The translations under genes and the position numbers were made by a program. Source: Paenibacillus sp. Soil522 (GTDB taxonomy: Bacteria; Bacillota; Bacilli; Paenibacillales; Paenibacillaceae). From it: 64,000 nucleotides of DNA. This document shows, in pieces, positions 9,796 through 19,555 of the stretch (the stretch's first letter is position 1; the number at the start of each line of letters is the position of its first letter). A model generated the notes under the pieces. It searched no databases. It worked only from the letters and a program-made list of their open reading frames with translations, and was not told where the DNA came from. Location: positions 2,388 to 66,387 of the forward strand of contig NZ_LMRV01000033.1 of NCBI RefSeq assembly GCF_001428245.1. The letters are read 5' to 3'.

Positions 9796-11145
9796 ATGAT
9801 GAAAAAATCATTCACACAGCTATTCGTCCTCGTGATGGCATTCGTTCTTGTATTGACAGCATGCGGAGCCAACAACAACGGCGGCAATTCAGGCAGCAAA
9901 AATGAAGGAACGACACCGGAAAGCTCGGCGCCTGCAGCCGAAGAAAAGAAAGAAGTCAGCTTCACGATCGGATATGCGACAGGCGATCCTGCTACCAAAA
10001 AAGCAATTACGGATGCTATCAAAGCCTTCACGGATGCAAACTCGAATATTAAAATCGTAGATATTAGCGAAGGTACCACAACCTCTTACCTCGACTGGTT
10101 GAAAACGAAGGATGCGGTTGGCGAATTCCCGGATTTAGTGGAAATGCGCGACACGGAGCTGTTCGCAAATGCGGGTAAAATTGCTGAGCTTCCTACAGAT
10201 TTGGTAGAACTGTTCAAAGAAATGCCGCAAGTGAATGGAAAATTATACAATGCACCGCTAACACTAAACGCACCTCAAGGTATTATTTACAGCAAAAAAG
10301 CTTATGCGGACGCCGGCATCACTGAGCTTCCGAAAACATACGACGAGTTTCTCCAAGCGCAGGAAAAATTAGCCGCTACCGGCATTACACCGATAGTAGT
10401 AGGCGGTAAAGACATTTTCCACATGGGCTTTTGGCTTAACAAATTTTTGATTGACCAGGTATATTCGAAGGATGGGGACTGGAACTCTAAGCGTACGGCT
10501 AAATCCGTCAGCTTCACAGATGCAGCCCCAGTTCAAGCGATGACAGATTATAAAGAATTGTTCACAAAATATGTAGACAAAGGCTGGCTCAGCACGGCTG
10601 ATAACCAAACGGCTTCCATTCTTGTATCGGGAAAAGCGGCACAGCTGTTCTCTGGTCCTTGGATGTTCACTCAAATCAAAGAAGCAGATCCAAGCTTTGA
10701 ATTTGGTTTCTATGCTTTACCGGACAGAGAAGGCAAAATTAATGTAATCGGTTTGCCGTCTCCTGCAGGCTGGACATTGTCCGCTGAAGCAGCGAAGGAT
10801 GCGGATAAAGCGGCGGCAATGAGCGAGTTCATCCGTTTCTTCTTCAGCAAAGAGCAATATTCCAAATTCCTGCAAGCTGCAAACGGCGTTCCATCTACGA
10901 AAGAGGAAGTGACGTACGAATCGACCGAGCAAATGCAGGAAGTGCTTAAACTTATGGCCGATCCTAACGTAACGAAATCGCTCGCAATCAATAACTGGTG
11001 GGGAGAGAATCTCATTCCTCCGCAATTCCGCAACTGGTACTACAAATTGATGCAGGAGCTTGTCCTGAGTGGCGGCGACGTTGCAGAATATATGAAAAAA
11101 GCGGATGCTGAATATGACACGCAAGTGAAAGCAAACCAACAGTAA
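9796..11145 (+). CDS. Sugar ABC transporter substrate-binding lipoprotein
   Basis: A 449-residue extracellular solute-binding protein of family 1. The signal peptide ends in a lipobox (LTAC, Cys23), followed by a Gly/Asn/Ser-rich linker, so it should be lipid-anchored outside the membrane. The mature part shows the family features ITDAIKAFTDANSNIKI near the start and GLPSPAGWTLSAEAAKDADKA in the C-terminal lobe. A GGGGAGG ribosome binding site lies about 9 bases ahead of the tandem ATG codons. The two permeases follow. No ATPase gene is present, which is usual where a shared MsmX-type ATPase powers several sugar importers. The ligand is probably an oligosaccharide released from pectin or hemicellulose. 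Confidence 0.93.
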   Translation: MMKKSFTQLFVLVMAFVLVLTACGANNNGGNSGSKNEGTTPESSAPAAEEKKEVSFTIGYATGDPATKKAITDAIKAFTDANSNIKIVDISEGTTTSYLDWLKTKDAVGEFPDLVEMRDTELFANAGKIAELPTDLVELFKEMPQVNGKLYNAPLTLNAPQGIIYSKKAYADAGITELPKTYDEFLQAQEKLAATGITPIVVGGKDIFHMGFWLNKFLIDQVYSKDGDWNSKRTAKSVSFTDAAPVQAMTDYKELFTKYVDKGWLSTADNQTASILVSGKAAQLFSGPWMFTQIKEADPSFEFGFYALPDREGKINVIGLPSPAGWTLSAEAAKDADKAAAMSEFIRFFFSKEQYSKFLQAANGVPSTKEEVTYESTEQMQEVLKLMADPNVTKSLAINNWWGENLIPPQFRNWYYKLMQELVLSGGDVAEYMKKADAEYDTQVKANQQ

Positions 11146-11165
11146 ATAGAAATCGACGGATATGA

Positions 11166-11191
11166 GAAGCCTCCGCTCCGGTGGAGGTTTC
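11166..11191 (+). terminator. Intercistronic hairpin between lipoprotein and permease genes
   Basis: GAAGCCTCC pairs with GGAGGTTTC around an 8-base loop. There is no strong T-run, so it probably acts as an mRNA-stabilising or attenuating hairpin that favours lipoprotein over permease synthesis, a common arrangement in such operons. Confidence 0.65.
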
Positions 11192-11227
11192 CTATTCATC
11201 AGGATTCAATAGGAGGAGGAGAGCACC

Positions 11228-12133
11228 ATGGCAATGCCGCTTGCAAACAAAAAGAAAAAGAAAAAATGGCAGACCTATGCGGTTTTGTTCATCTTGCCGT
11301 CTTTCTTGTTATATTTAGGATTTGTCATTATTCCTACTTTAAGCAGTTTATATCTTAGCTTTACCTCTTGGGACGGAGTAAGCAGCGATGTGCGTTTTAT
11401 CGGATTCAACAACTTTATTGAAATTTGGAACAGTGAAAGGGTCCATAACGCTTTAAAAAATACGCTGTTAATGGCTGTCGTTCTTGTTATTCTTGAAAAT
11501 ATTGTGGCCATGGCGCTCGCCATGCTTGTCGATCAAGTGAAGTGGTTCCGCAACATTTTTCGAAGCATCTTTTATTTTCCCGTCCTGCTTAGCGGCATTG
11601 TAATGGGTTTCGTATGGACCATTATTTTGAACTACAACTTTGGTGTTCTTAATCAGCTGCTAGATCATATCGGTCTAGGATCCATCAAGGCTGATTGGCT
11701 CGGTAATCCCGATTTTGCCCTCATTTCGATTATTTTGTCTACGGTGTGGAAATCCGCAGGGTATTACATGATCATTTACTTGGCAGGACTCCAAAGCATT
11801 CCGCAGGATTTGTCGGAAGCGGCGGGCATCGACGGAGCAAACCGCTGGCAGCAGTTCCGCCACATTACGTTTCCGCTGCTTGCAGGCGCGATGACCGTAT
11901 GTATCGTGTTGTCCATGATCAGCGCACTCAAAATTTTCGATCAAATTGCCGTAATGACCGATGGAGGCCCAGGATTCGCAACCGAGACATTAACCTATAT
12001 CATTTACAAAGTAGGCTTTGGAGAATTGCGTCAAGGCTTCGGTACAGCGCTTGCCCAACTTCTATTTGTCCTTATTCTTATCGTAACGGTTATTCAAGTT
12101 AAGTTTCTCCGGAAGAGGGAGGTGCAGCTGTAA
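11228..12133 (+). CDS. Sugar ABC transporter permease (MalF/UgpA type)
   Basis: A 301-residue inner-membrane permease with six predicted membrane segments. The first is near residues 17-38, after a Lys-rich N-terminus. The EAA loop that contacts the ATPase is visible as LSEAAGIDGANRWQQFRHITFPLL. The GAGAGGAG-rich site just ahead of the ATG is a strong ribosome binding site. The second permease begins 1 bp after the stop, so the two form the heterodimeric channel of one importer that works with the lipoprotein upstream. Confidence 0.93.
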   Translation: MAMPLANKKKKKKWQTYAVLFILPSFLLYLGFVIIPTLSSLYLSFTSWDGVSSDVRFIGFNNFIEIWNSERVHNALKNTLLMAVVLVILENIVAMALAMLVDQVKWFRNIFRSIFYFPVLLSGIVMGFVWTIILNYNFGVLNQLLDHIGLGSIKADWLGNPDFALISIILSTVWKSAGYYMIIYLAGLQSIPQDLSEAAGIDGANRWQQFRHITFPLLAGAMTVCIVLSMISALKIFDQIAVMTDGGPGFATETLTYIIYKVGFGELRQGFGTALAQLLFVLILIVTVIQVKFLRKREVQL

Positions 12134-12134
12134 C

Positions 12135-12965
12135 ATGCAACAACGCAGACGATTGAACGATATGATTATTCTCGTATGTACGCTGCTGCTCGCTGTCTTG
12201 TTTTTCTTTCCGATCTTCTTCAATATCATGTCAGCCTTTAAGAGCAACGGGGAAATTATGAAGGATGCCATTGCGTTCCCAAAGACGGTTTATTTGGAAA
12301 GCTTCAAATATCTGTTGACGGAAACCGAGTATCCGAAAGCCATATTAAACAGCCTTATTTTGACGGCGGTATCGATACTTTTCATGATCCTGCTCATCCC
12401 GATGGCCGGCTACGCGATCGAACGCCATGATACGAAATGGACAAGATTCGTCTTCGTGTTCTTCTTGGCAGGCATGATGATTCCGTTCCAAGCGTATATG
12501 ATTCCACTCTTCAGAGAGCTCAAAATACTTGGGTTATACGGTAATCTGGCTGGTCCGGTTATCATTTATATTTCGGGTTCTGTCGGCTTCGGCTGTTTGT
12601 TATACACAAGCTTCCTGAAGGGCATACCGAGAGAAATCGAGGAATCGGCGGAAATTGACGGCTGTTCGAAATACGGTATCTTTTGGCGCATCGTATTTCC
12701 GCTGCTCGGGCCATGTACGGCAACCCTCGTCGTATTGAACGGACTAGGCATTTGGAACGACTTCCTTATGCCGATGCTGGTGCTGCCGTCCGGCCACACC
12801 AAAACGATGATTGTAGAAATCTTCTATTATGTAGGTGAGTTCTCTTCCCGCTGGGATATGATTTTCGCAGGTACGACGATGTCGATCGTGCCGATTCTGA
12901 TCATCTTTCTGTCGCTGCAAAAATATTTCGTTAAAGGAATCGCGTCGGGTGCGATTAAAGGCTAG
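12135..12965 (+). CDS. Sugar ABC transporter permease (MalG/UgpE type)
   Basis: A 276-residue permease of the CUT1 class, partner of the preceding gene. Membrane segments are seen near residues 11-31, 70-95, 105-128, 138-160, 185-205 and 240-262. The EAA loop reads IEESAEIDGCSKYGIFWRIV, and the C-terminus has the usual KYFVKGIASGAIKG ending. Its ribosome binding site (GGAAGAGGGAGG) lies in the end of the first permease gene. A strong terminator follows, closing the transporter operon. Confidence 0.94.
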   Translation: MQQRRRLNDMIILVCTLLLAVLFFFPIFFNIMSAFKSNGEIMKDAIAFPKTVYLESFKYLLTETEYPKAILNSLILTAVSILFMILLIPMAGYAIERHDTKWTRFVFVFFLAGMMIPFQAYMIPLFRELKILGLYGNLAGPVIIYISGSVGFGCLLYTSFLKGIPREIEESAEIDGCSKYGIFWRIVFPLLGPCTATLVVLNGLGIWNDFLMPMLVLPSGHTKTMIVEIFYYVGEFSSRWDMIFAGTTMSIVPILIIFLSLQKYFVKGIASGAIKG

Positions 12966-12978
12966 TCCGGTAAAAAAT

Positions 12979-13034
12979 AAAGCTGGTGCATCTCTTCATA
13001 ACCTTGGGTTATGCGGTGATCACCGGCTTTTTTC
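12979..13034 (+). terminator. Terminator of ABC transporter operon
   Basis: AAAGCTGGTG pairs with CACCGGCTTT, with a secondary hairpin in the loop, and a run of T follows. Confidence 0.75.
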
Positions 13035-13061
13035 GATTTCAAGCGTTAAGCCGCTTATATG

Positions 13062-13104
13062 AAAAAAAACGAACCGGTCGGGATTTCTCCTAACCGGTTC
13101 GTTT
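13062..13104 (-). terminator. Terminator of GH28-like gene
   Basis: ACGAACCGGT pairs with AACCGGTTCGT across a short loop. Read on the minus strand the stem is followed by a run of eight T, so it ends the leftward gene at 13137. Confidence 0.8.
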
Positions 13105-13136
13105 GTTATTACAGTAATAAGCATGAATGATTTTGA

Positions 13137-14573
13137 TTACTCAAAAGCTACATGCTGAGCGAATTCGTTTATATCCAGGGATGGATGCGAAGCGTCCGTG
13201 ACTGCTTGCCCGTTGACCGTCAAATTGCGAATGGTGACGCCGACTACCGGCCGTTCCCCGCTAAATCCGTGAATGCGAGACGGGTTAGCGTTTTGGCCAT
13301 TGTATGAAATATTTTGGAAAACAATATTTTCGATGCGGTTGCCGGGTACGGGGTTATAATCCTTGTTCCAGACGACCCGGATATCGAACAGGCGGCCAAG
13401 CTCGAAATGCTCAATGCGGATATTGTCATAGGTGACGTTTCGAACGGTGTTAAGATCGCCTGCGTTGATTGTCATGGCGCCCTGATAATTCGGCTGAGGC
13501 TCATGATGCTCAAGAATGTCGATGTTTTCGAAACGGATGCCCTCGATCGTATCTCCGTTATGATGATGATCGCCGTGCGTTCCGATCATGAGGGGATGCG
13601 CAACATCGGCCCAGAAGCTCGAATTACGGACCGTTACATTGCGCGAATCGCCATAATAATCCCACCGGCTGCCGTAAATGGCGATGCAATCATCGGAGGT
13701 TCGAAGAAAGCTGTCATCGATATCGATATGGGAGCTGGCCATCATGTCAATGCCGTCGCTCCAGCCTTTGCAGCTGAATGATTTAAAGTTGCGGATTCGG
13801 ATATGGTCCGATTTGCCGATATAGATGCTGTAATGTGGGGGATTCACGGTTGTGATTCCCTCTACTTCGATATTGCTGGAGAAAAGAATGCGAACGCCGC
13901 GGAAGGCGGAGAAGCGGTGGAAATCAGCAAGGTAAAGCATGCCTCGCCCGCGAATGGTCACATTCTCCACATGATCGCACACCATAGAGCCCGCTACGGC
14001 CGCACCGCCCGCGATATAGACGGTTTTGCCGGACGGTATGCGCAGCAGTGTCTCCTCAATATAATGAACGCCCGGCAGGAAATAGAGGATGTCCGGCTCC
14101 GCTCCCGTTTCTTGTAAAGGAGTCGTTAGCGGCCGCAGCAGATGCTCGGTCCGGTGAATGCCGGGCTTTACAACGAGCACGTTGCTGTCCTCCGGATTCG
14201 GAGCGTCCTGCTCCAGGGGGTTCGCGAATAAGTGCAAATTAGAAAAGCGCTCGCCGTTGATTTCAATCGAAAGCTTGCGCGGGCGGTCAAGCAGAAAGCG
14301 GATCGTACTGCCGTCCTGCTGGTATAAGACGTTATAGGACAGCGGGCGGATAACGGCCGTATCGATGCTGCCTCCGTGATACGTCACTTCAACCTCGACG
14401 TTATCGTCCATATCGAAGGAAGCGAGCGATGCTTGCCGGACGTTATGCATGTCCACGTTTACTTCAAACGTTTGGAGCGCGGTCCATTGTCCCTCGGGCT
14501 TGCGGATGCGGACGGAAAAGTCGCTGCGAAGCGGGATGCCTGTCAGTTCGGGGTAAGTATGGATAGTCATCAT
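13137..14573 (-). CDS. Right-handed beta-helix glycoside hydrolase (GH28/GH49-like)
   Basis: A 478-residue protein with an N-terminal beta-sandwich of about 150 residues and a parallel beta-helix. The active-site region resembles polygalacturonases: GWSDGIDMMASSHIDI followed by TSDDCIAIYG supplies the paired Asp residues of the family. The classical GHG motif is not present in its usual form; the equivalent region reads HPLMIGTHGD. It has no signal peptide, so the substrate is probably an imported oligosaccharide. The N-terminal domain followed by a beta-helix also recalls GH49 dextranases, so the exact family is open. It is encoded against the transporter operon, with its own terminator. Confidence 0.82.
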   Translation of the reverse strand: MMTIHTYPELTGIPLRSDFSVRIRKPEGQWTALQTFEVNVDMHNVRQASLASFDMDDNVEVEVTYHGGSIDTAVIRPLSYNVLYQQDGSTIRFLLDRPRKLSIEINGERFSNLHLFANPLEQDAPNPEDSNVLVVKPGIHRTEHLLRPLTTPLQETGAEPDILYFLPGVHYIEETLLRIPSGKTVYIAGGAAVAGSMVCDHVENVTIRGRGMLYLADFHRFSAFRGVRILFSSNIEVEGITTVNPPHYSIYIGKSDHIRIRNFKSFSCKGWSDGIDMMASSHIDIDDSFLRTSDDCIAIYGSRWDYYGDSRNVTVRNSSFWADVAHPLMIGTHGDHHHNGDTIEGIRFENIDILEHHEPQPNYQGAMTINAGDLNTVRNVTYDNIRIEHFELGRLFDIRVVWNKDYNPVPGNRIENIVFQNISYNGQNANPSRIHGFSGERPVVGVTIRNLTVNGQAVTDASHPSLDINEFAQHVAFE

Positions 14574-14776
14574 TAGCCTCCAGAAAAAAGGGATAATCGT
14601 TTCGTTTGAACGACTATCCCCAATAGTAACTCATTTTGCGCCTTTTTCGGGTGCACGGACCAAAGTTGTTAAAAAAACGCTATAAAATCTTAAAAATATA
14701 CCATTCATAAAAAATGGCCAAACCGGATTCATTAGTTTTTGGCATGTTAATCTTAGTTTCAACCATCGCGCTGCAA

Positions 14777-14790
14777 GGAAAGCGCTATTA
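14777..14790. promoter_or_regulatory. Candidate cre (CcpA) site
   Basis: GGAAAGCGCTATTA matches the catabolite-responsive element consensus at about 12 of 14 positions. It lies in the gap between the GH28-like gene, for which it would be about 200 bp upstream, and the end of the AraC gene. Motif evidence only. Confidence 0.35.
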
Positions 14791-14814
14791 TAATCGGGGT
14801 AGCGCTTATGAATA

Positions 14815-15648
14815 TCACGTTAACGTATTGGCTGTGCGATATTCGGTCGGCGTCAGATTCGTTTCTTTGCGGAAAAATTTCGTAAAATGATTCGTTTCCT
14901 TGAAGCCGGTTCGATCCGCTATCTCCTTGATGCTCAGCGGTGTTGCGGTCAGCAGCTGCTTGGCGCGATCGGCGCGTTTACGGCTAACGTACTTTAACGG
15001 CGGCACTCCGAAATGCTTTTTGAAATAGGAGATAAAGTAGTTCGGGTGAAGATGAACGGCTTCAGCCATCTGGTCAATGCTGATCGCCGTATGCAGACGG
15101 CTGTCCACAAAATGTTGAATGATGCTCAGACGGCTCATTTCCTCGGAACGGTGCTGAAGCACGCGAACAGGGGCGCAGCGTAAAAATTCGCTTACGATTT
15201 CAAGCAAGAGCGCTTTCTCGCGAAGCCGGGCAACGATCGTGTCCTTTTGGCGCCAGCTAATCATCTCCTGAAACAGACGAGTCATCTGCTCGGGATCGTC
15301 TGCACCGATGCAAAGCGGAACGCCGATCCATTGGAAGAGGTCGAACGGGCCTGCCGTAATGTTGAAATGGCACCAGTATTTTAAGTAAGGCCGATCGTTA
15401 AGCGAAGAAAAGGATACTGTCGTGTGAGCGGGCGTAAGAAACAGCTGGCCGGGCTGCGGGTAATAGTCGTTATCGCCGATTCGAATCCAGCCCTCACCTT
15501 TGCAAATAAAGTAAAGCTTATTGTACTCAGGAATGGAATTCGTTTCGCCCCAGCTGCTGGATACTTGAGTCCGATGCGCAATCAACAGCTCAATTTGTAG
15601 CGATTGCAGCAAATCGGATAAGGCGTGTTGTTCGCTACCGTTCATCAT
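14815..15648 (-). CDS. AraC-family transcriptional regulator
   Basis: A 277-residue regulator with an N-terminal cupin-like sugar-binding domain (GEGWIRIGDNDYYPQPGQLF) and a C-terminal pair of helix-turn-helix motifs (ISIDQMAEAVHLHPNYFISYFKKHF and IKEIADRTGFKETNHFTKFFRK). It is divergent from the GH95 gene, with about 100 bp between starts, and probably controls that gene and perhaps the leftward GH28-like gene. Either of two adjacent ATG codons could be used. Confidence 0.9.
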   Translation of the reverse strand: MMNGSEQHALSDLLQSLQIELLIAHRTQVSSSWGETNSIPEYNKLYFICKGEGWIRIGDNDYYPQPGQLFLTPAHTTVSFSSLNDRPYLKYWCHFNITAGPFDLFQWIGVPLCIGADDPEQMTRLFQEMISWRQKDTIVARLREKALLLEIVSEFLRCAPVRVLQHRSEEMSRLSIIQHFVDSRLHTAISIDQMAEAVHLHPNYFISYFKKHFGVPPLKYVSRKRADRAKQLLTATPLSIKEIADRTGFKETNHFTKFFRKETNLTPTEYRTANTLT

Positions 15649-15749
15649 GTGGGGGCACCTGCATCCGAAAGATTTTTGTAATATCTCCTTTCATAGTAAT
15701 AGATTGTCCATTCAAAAAAAAGGCTAACGCCGGAATTGGGGAGTAGAAG

Positions 15750-18071
15750 ATGACTTTGCATGCAGAAAATCGTATTTGGTACAGACAGCCGGCCTCGGTG
15801 TGGGAGGAAGCGCTGCCCGTGGGCAACGGAAAGCTTGGCGGAATGGTGTTCGGAGATACGCAGCGCGAGCGGATTGCGCTAAATGAAGACAGCGTCTGGT
15901 ATGGCGGTCCCCGGGACCGCAATAACCCGGATGCGCTGCCTCATTTGGAGCAAATACGCGGGCTCCTGAAGGAAGGGCGGCTGCGCGAGGCGCATACTTT
16001 ATCGGCAATGGCACTTTCCGGCGTTCCGGAGACGCAGCGCCATTACATGCCGCTTGGCGATTTGCAGCTCCAATTCCGCTACGGCAACGAGAGCGAGACA
16101 AAAGGATATGCAAGGGAGCTTGACTTATTAAGCGGCATCGCGACGGTTACGTACAGCAAAGGCGGAACGGTCTATAGCCGCGAAACGTTTGCAAGCTTCC
16201 CGGATGAGGCGCTCGTCACAAGGCTGACAGCCGATAAGCCGGGAAGCATCAGCTTCACAGCCCGTTTGCTGCGCGGAAACAATCGTTACTATGATGAATT
16301 GGTGAAGGCCGACGAGTGCACGATTTTGATGCGCGGCGTAAGCGGCGGCTCAGGCGGCTCGGATTTTCGAACGGCATTGCGTGCGGTTGCGGATGGCGGC
16401 TCTGTGAAGATTATCGGCGAGCATCTCGTCGTAGAGGGAGCAGACAGCGTGACGCTGCTGCTCACGGCGGCCACGTCGTTTCGCTATACCGATCCGGAGG
16501 CTTACGTCTTCAGCACGGGCGCGAAAGCAGCCCAAGCCGGTTATGAGACGTTGAAAACCCGTCATGTCCGCGATTTCGCTGCGCTTTCGGAGCGTGTGAA
16601 GCTTTGCTTAACGGCTGCTGACGATGCAGCATTAGCGAATGAGCCGACGGATGAACGGTTGAAGCGTGTTCAAGCGGGCAAGCCGGACAATGGAATGACA
16701 GCGTTATATTATCAGTACGGCCGTTATTTGCTCATATCAAGCAGCCGGCCGGGCTCGCTGCCTGCCAATCTGCAGGGCATTTGGAACGAGCAGATGCTCC
16801 CGCCTTGGGACAGCAAATATACGATAAATATTAATGCGCAAATGAATTATTGGCCGGCAGAGTCGGGTAACCTGGCTGAATGCCATGAGCCTTTGTTCGA
16901 GCTGATTGAACGGATGCGCGAGCCCGGCAGAGTAACCGCGCGGGCGATGTATAATTGCGGGGGCTTTGTTGCCCATCATAATACCGATATTTGGGGGGAT
17001 ACGGCGCCGCAGGACATTTATTTGCCGGCTTCTTATTGGACGATGGGCGCTGCTTGGCTTTGCCTGCATTTGTGGGAGCACTATGAGTACGGGCTGGATC
17101 TTGCGTTTCTCGAGCGGGTCTATCCGACCTTGAAGGAGTCTGCGCAATTTTTCATGGATTTCTTGACCGAGACGGAAGAGGGCTTGCTTGTTGCGAATCC
17201 TTCCGTGTCACCGGAAAATACGTATTTGCTGCCAAATGGCGAATCGGGCACATTATGCATCGGAGCGACGATGGACAGCCAAATTTTGTATGAATTGTTC
17301 ACCGCCTGCGCGGAAGCGGCAGAAGCGCTCGGCAAGGATCTGTCGGAGCAGCAGCAGTGGCGGCAATTGCGTGCTCGGCTTCCGGAGCCGGCGATCGGCA
17401 GGCACGGTCAAATACAAGAGTGGATGGAAGACTACGAGGAAGCGGAGCCGGGTCACCGCCATATTTCGCATCTGTTTGCTCTTCATCCCGGCAAGCGCTT
17501 TACGGTGAGAGGGACTCCGGAGTGGGCGGCCGCTTCCCGGGTGACGCTTGACCGCAGGCTGGAGAGCGGCGGCGGACATACGGGCTGGAGCCGTGCTTGG
17601 ATCATAAACTTCTGGGCCAGACTCGAGGATGGCGAGAAGGCGTACGAAAATATTCAAGCCCTGCTGAGCCATTCGACGCTTCCGAATTTGTTTGACAATC
17701 ATCCGCCATTCCAAATTGACGGCAATTTCGGCGGGGCAGCAGGTATCGTGGAAATGCTGCTTCAATGTCATACAGGAAGCATAAATTTACTTCCGGCTCT
17801 GCCTGCCGCATGGGCGGACGGCGAGATAACGGGCCTGCGTGCGAGAGGCGGCTTCGAGGTCGATATCCGCTGGTCGCAAGGGAAGCTTGTAGAGGCGCGC
17901 ATCCGTTCGAATGCTGCTGCTGCCTGCGCAGTTCAGGCAAGCGTTCCGCTTGTCGTAACGGAGAACGGCGTTAAAGTAGATGACGTAGAGAACAGGGACG
18001 GACTGGTTTCATGGACTGCCGCAGCCGGAAGCGAGTATGTGGTGGCATCACCCTTCATCGCCGATGTATGA
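15750..18071 (+). CDS. GH95 alpha-L-fucosidase / alpha-L-galactosidase
   Basis: A 773-residue inverting glycosidase with the GH95 architecture: an N-terminal beta-sandwich ([27 protein letters not shown]), a helical barrel and a C-terminal beta domain. The Asn pair of the active site is in [12 protein letters not shown] (near residue 360), the catalytic acid region is QEWMEDYEE with [11 protein letters not shown] (near 556), and the Asp region is [12 protein letters not shown] (near 655). It has no signal peptide. GH95 enzymes remove alpha-1,2-linked L-fucose or L-galactose, for instance from xyloglucan or rhamnogalacturonan II side chains. The start has a weak GGGGAG site upstream. A second GH95 gene lies at 56219. 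Confidence 0.93.
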   Translation: MTLHAENRIWYRQPASVWEEALPVGNGKLGGMVFGDTQRERIALNEDSVWYGGPRDRNNPDALPHLEQIRGLLKEGRLREAHTLSAMALSGVPETQRHYMPLGDLQLQFRYGNESETKGYARELDLLSGIATVTYSKGGTVYSRETFASFPDEALVTRLTADKPGSISFTARLLRGNNRYYDELVKADECTILMRGVSGGSGGSDFRTALRAVADGGSVKIIGEHLVVEGADSVTLLLTAATSFRYTDPEAYVFSTGAKAAQAGYETLKTRHVRDFAALSERVKLCLTAADDAALANEPTDERLKRVQAGKPDNGMTALYYQYGRYLLISSSRPGSLPANLQGIWNEQMLPPWDSKYTININAQMNYWPAESGNLAECHEPLFELIERMREPGRVTARAMYNCGGFVAHHNTDIWGDTAPQDIYLPASYWTMGAAWLCLHLWEHYEYGLDLAFLERVYPTLKESAQFFMDFLTETEEGLLVANPSVSPENTYLLPNGESGTLCIGATMDSQILYELFTACAEAAEALGKDLSEQQQWRQLRARLPEPAIGRHGQIQEWMEDYEEAEPGHRHISHLFALHPGKRFTVRGTPEWAAASRVTLDRRLESGGGHTGWSRAWIINFWARLEDGEKAYENIQALLSHSTLPNLFDNHPPFQIDGNFGGAAGIVEMLLQCHTGSINLLPALPAAWADGEITGLRARGGFEVDIRWSQGKLVEARIRSNAAAACAVQASVPLVVTENGVKVDDVENRDGLVSWTAAAGSEYVVASPFIADV

Positions 18072-18131
18072 GAAGCTGCTGCCGTATTCCGGCATTCGAT
18101 ATCAATTTATAAGCTAAGTCTACAGTCTCAT

Positions 18132-18158
18132 GAGCCTCCCGGTAAGGGAGGCTCTTCT
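18132..18158 (+). terminator. Terminator after GH95 gene
   Basis: GAGCCTCCC pairs perfectly with GGGAGGCTC around a GGTAA loop, followed by TTCTT. Confidence 0.8.
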
Positions 18159-18274
18159 TATGCGATTTACGGAGTAAGAACGGGAAAATACGCGGAAAGG
18201 AAGCTCCATTGTTTCATACCCTTAAGATATGGGATAATTATGAAGGTAACGATCATCAGGAATGGAGCTTATCT

Positions 18275-19555
18275 ATGAACAAATTGAGTATGAAGAAAAA
18301 AGCGGATTTAGCGCTGCTCTTCTCAGCTATCGGAATATTCGCTGCTTTTCCCTTTCACCATACGTTCGTTGGAGGACTTTTCTTTTCTCTTTTTAGCGCT
18401 GCAACGATAGGAGGGTTGGCTGATTCCTTCGCGGTAAGCGCGTTGTTCGGAAACCCTTTGCGGATCAATTGGCCCGCCTGGATGGGAACCAACATTATTT
18501 CACGCAATCGGGAGCGCTTGATTGGCGAGCTGGTTAAGATGGTGCAAAATGAACTGCTGACCATTACGAACATTAAGGAAAGGCTGGACGAATACAATAT
18601 TGCCGACGTTCTCGTGACCTATTTGAAGCAGCATGGCGGGGAAGAGGGCGTCAACGACATTTTGCAGCAGCTGGCGGATGATGTCATTACAACTATCGAT
18701 TTGCGGGAGCTCTCCAAAACACTGCAAACCTTCCTGCTCGAGCATGCCGATTCGATCCCGGTTGCGGATATCGCTGCCGATGCCGGTGATTGGACGATCA
18801 AAAACGGTTATGACGACCGCATCATCGAATTTATCATTCCGGAGCTTATTAGGATTGTAAAGTCAGCGCCATTTGGCTCCGTCGTAGATCAAATTGTAAA
18901 TTCCGCGATTCGTTCCTATGAGGGAGATAAATTCAGAAGAAAACTGATTAATTTTACGGCCGGCTTGGAATCGGCGAATATTAGCGGTAGATTGCAGCAG
19001 TGGATCGTATCGTTTCTGGAGAAATTCCATTCCGAGGAGCATCCGCAGCGTAAGCAAATCAAAGCGTTTATTGCGCAGTTCGCCGGCAGGCTCCGTACGG
19101 ACGAGCAGCTGCGTTACCGAATTGAAGCGGGCAAGACAAGCCTCCTGGCGTCATTGAAGGATGAGCTCAAGCTTGACGAATACATCCAGCGCGGACTTGA
19201 GGTTATCCGCCAAGCTGCGGCAGCGAATGCGGAAGGACAGCTGGTGCGCTATCCTTGGATCAAAGCGAAGGTGCATGAAGGCATTGCCTATTTGGAGGGA
19301 AATGAAGAGCTGCTCACTCGCCTCGATCAATACGTGAAGAATACTCTGCTGAAGTGGATGGAGCAAAAGCATTCATACATCGGCAAGCTCGTAACGGATA
19401 AGCTGAACAGCTTCTCCGAGATGGAGCTTACCCAGCTGGTGAGAGAGAAAGCGGGACGTGATTTGCAATACATTCGGATAAACGGAATCGGAGTCGGAGC
19501 GCTTATAGGCGTGGTGCTGTATCTAGCGACCTTTTGGATAGGAGGGCAGGCATAA
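18275..19555 (+). CDS. DUF445 family membrane protein (first of two)
   Basis: A 426-residue protein of the DUF445 (YheB/YjiN) family. An N-terminal hydrophobic stretch covers about residues 10-45 with the family signature GGLADSFAVSALFG, then comes a long, mostly helical region, and a C-terminal membrane segment (GIGVGALIGVVLYLATFWIG). The layout suggests a helical body anchored at both ends. The ATG at 18275 is preferred over an upstream TTG because GGAG precedes it. The next gene is a paralogue whose start overlaps this stop by 1 bp. No biochemical role is established for the family; a link to the cell envelope or spore surface has been suggested for relatives. Confidence 0.85.
   Translation: MNKLSMKKKADLALLFSAIGIFAAFPFHHTFVGGLFFSLFSAATIGGLADSFAVSALFGNPLRINWPAWMGTNIISRNRERLIGELVKMVQNELLTITNIKERLDEYNIADVLVTYLKQHGGEEGVNDILQQLADDVITTIDLRELSKTLQTFLLEHADSIPVADIAADAGDWTIKNGYDDRIIEFIIPELIRIVKSAPFGSVVDQIVNSAIRSYEGDKFRRKLINFTAGLESANISGRLQQWIVSFLEKFHSEEHPQRKQIKAFIAQFAGRLRTDEQLRYRIEAGKTSLLASLKDELKLDEYIQRGLEVIRQAAAANAEGQLVRYPWIKAKVHEGIAYLEGNEELLTRLDQYVKNTLLKWMEQKHSYIGKLVTDKLNSFSEMELTQLVREKAGRDLQYIRINGIGVGALIGVVLYLATFWIGGQA

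Noticed and set aside
15724-16113. Long minus-strand frames inside the GH95 gene, and similar ones inside the glucan synthase gene
   Set aside because: Shadows of strongly coding plus-strand genes with family motifs.
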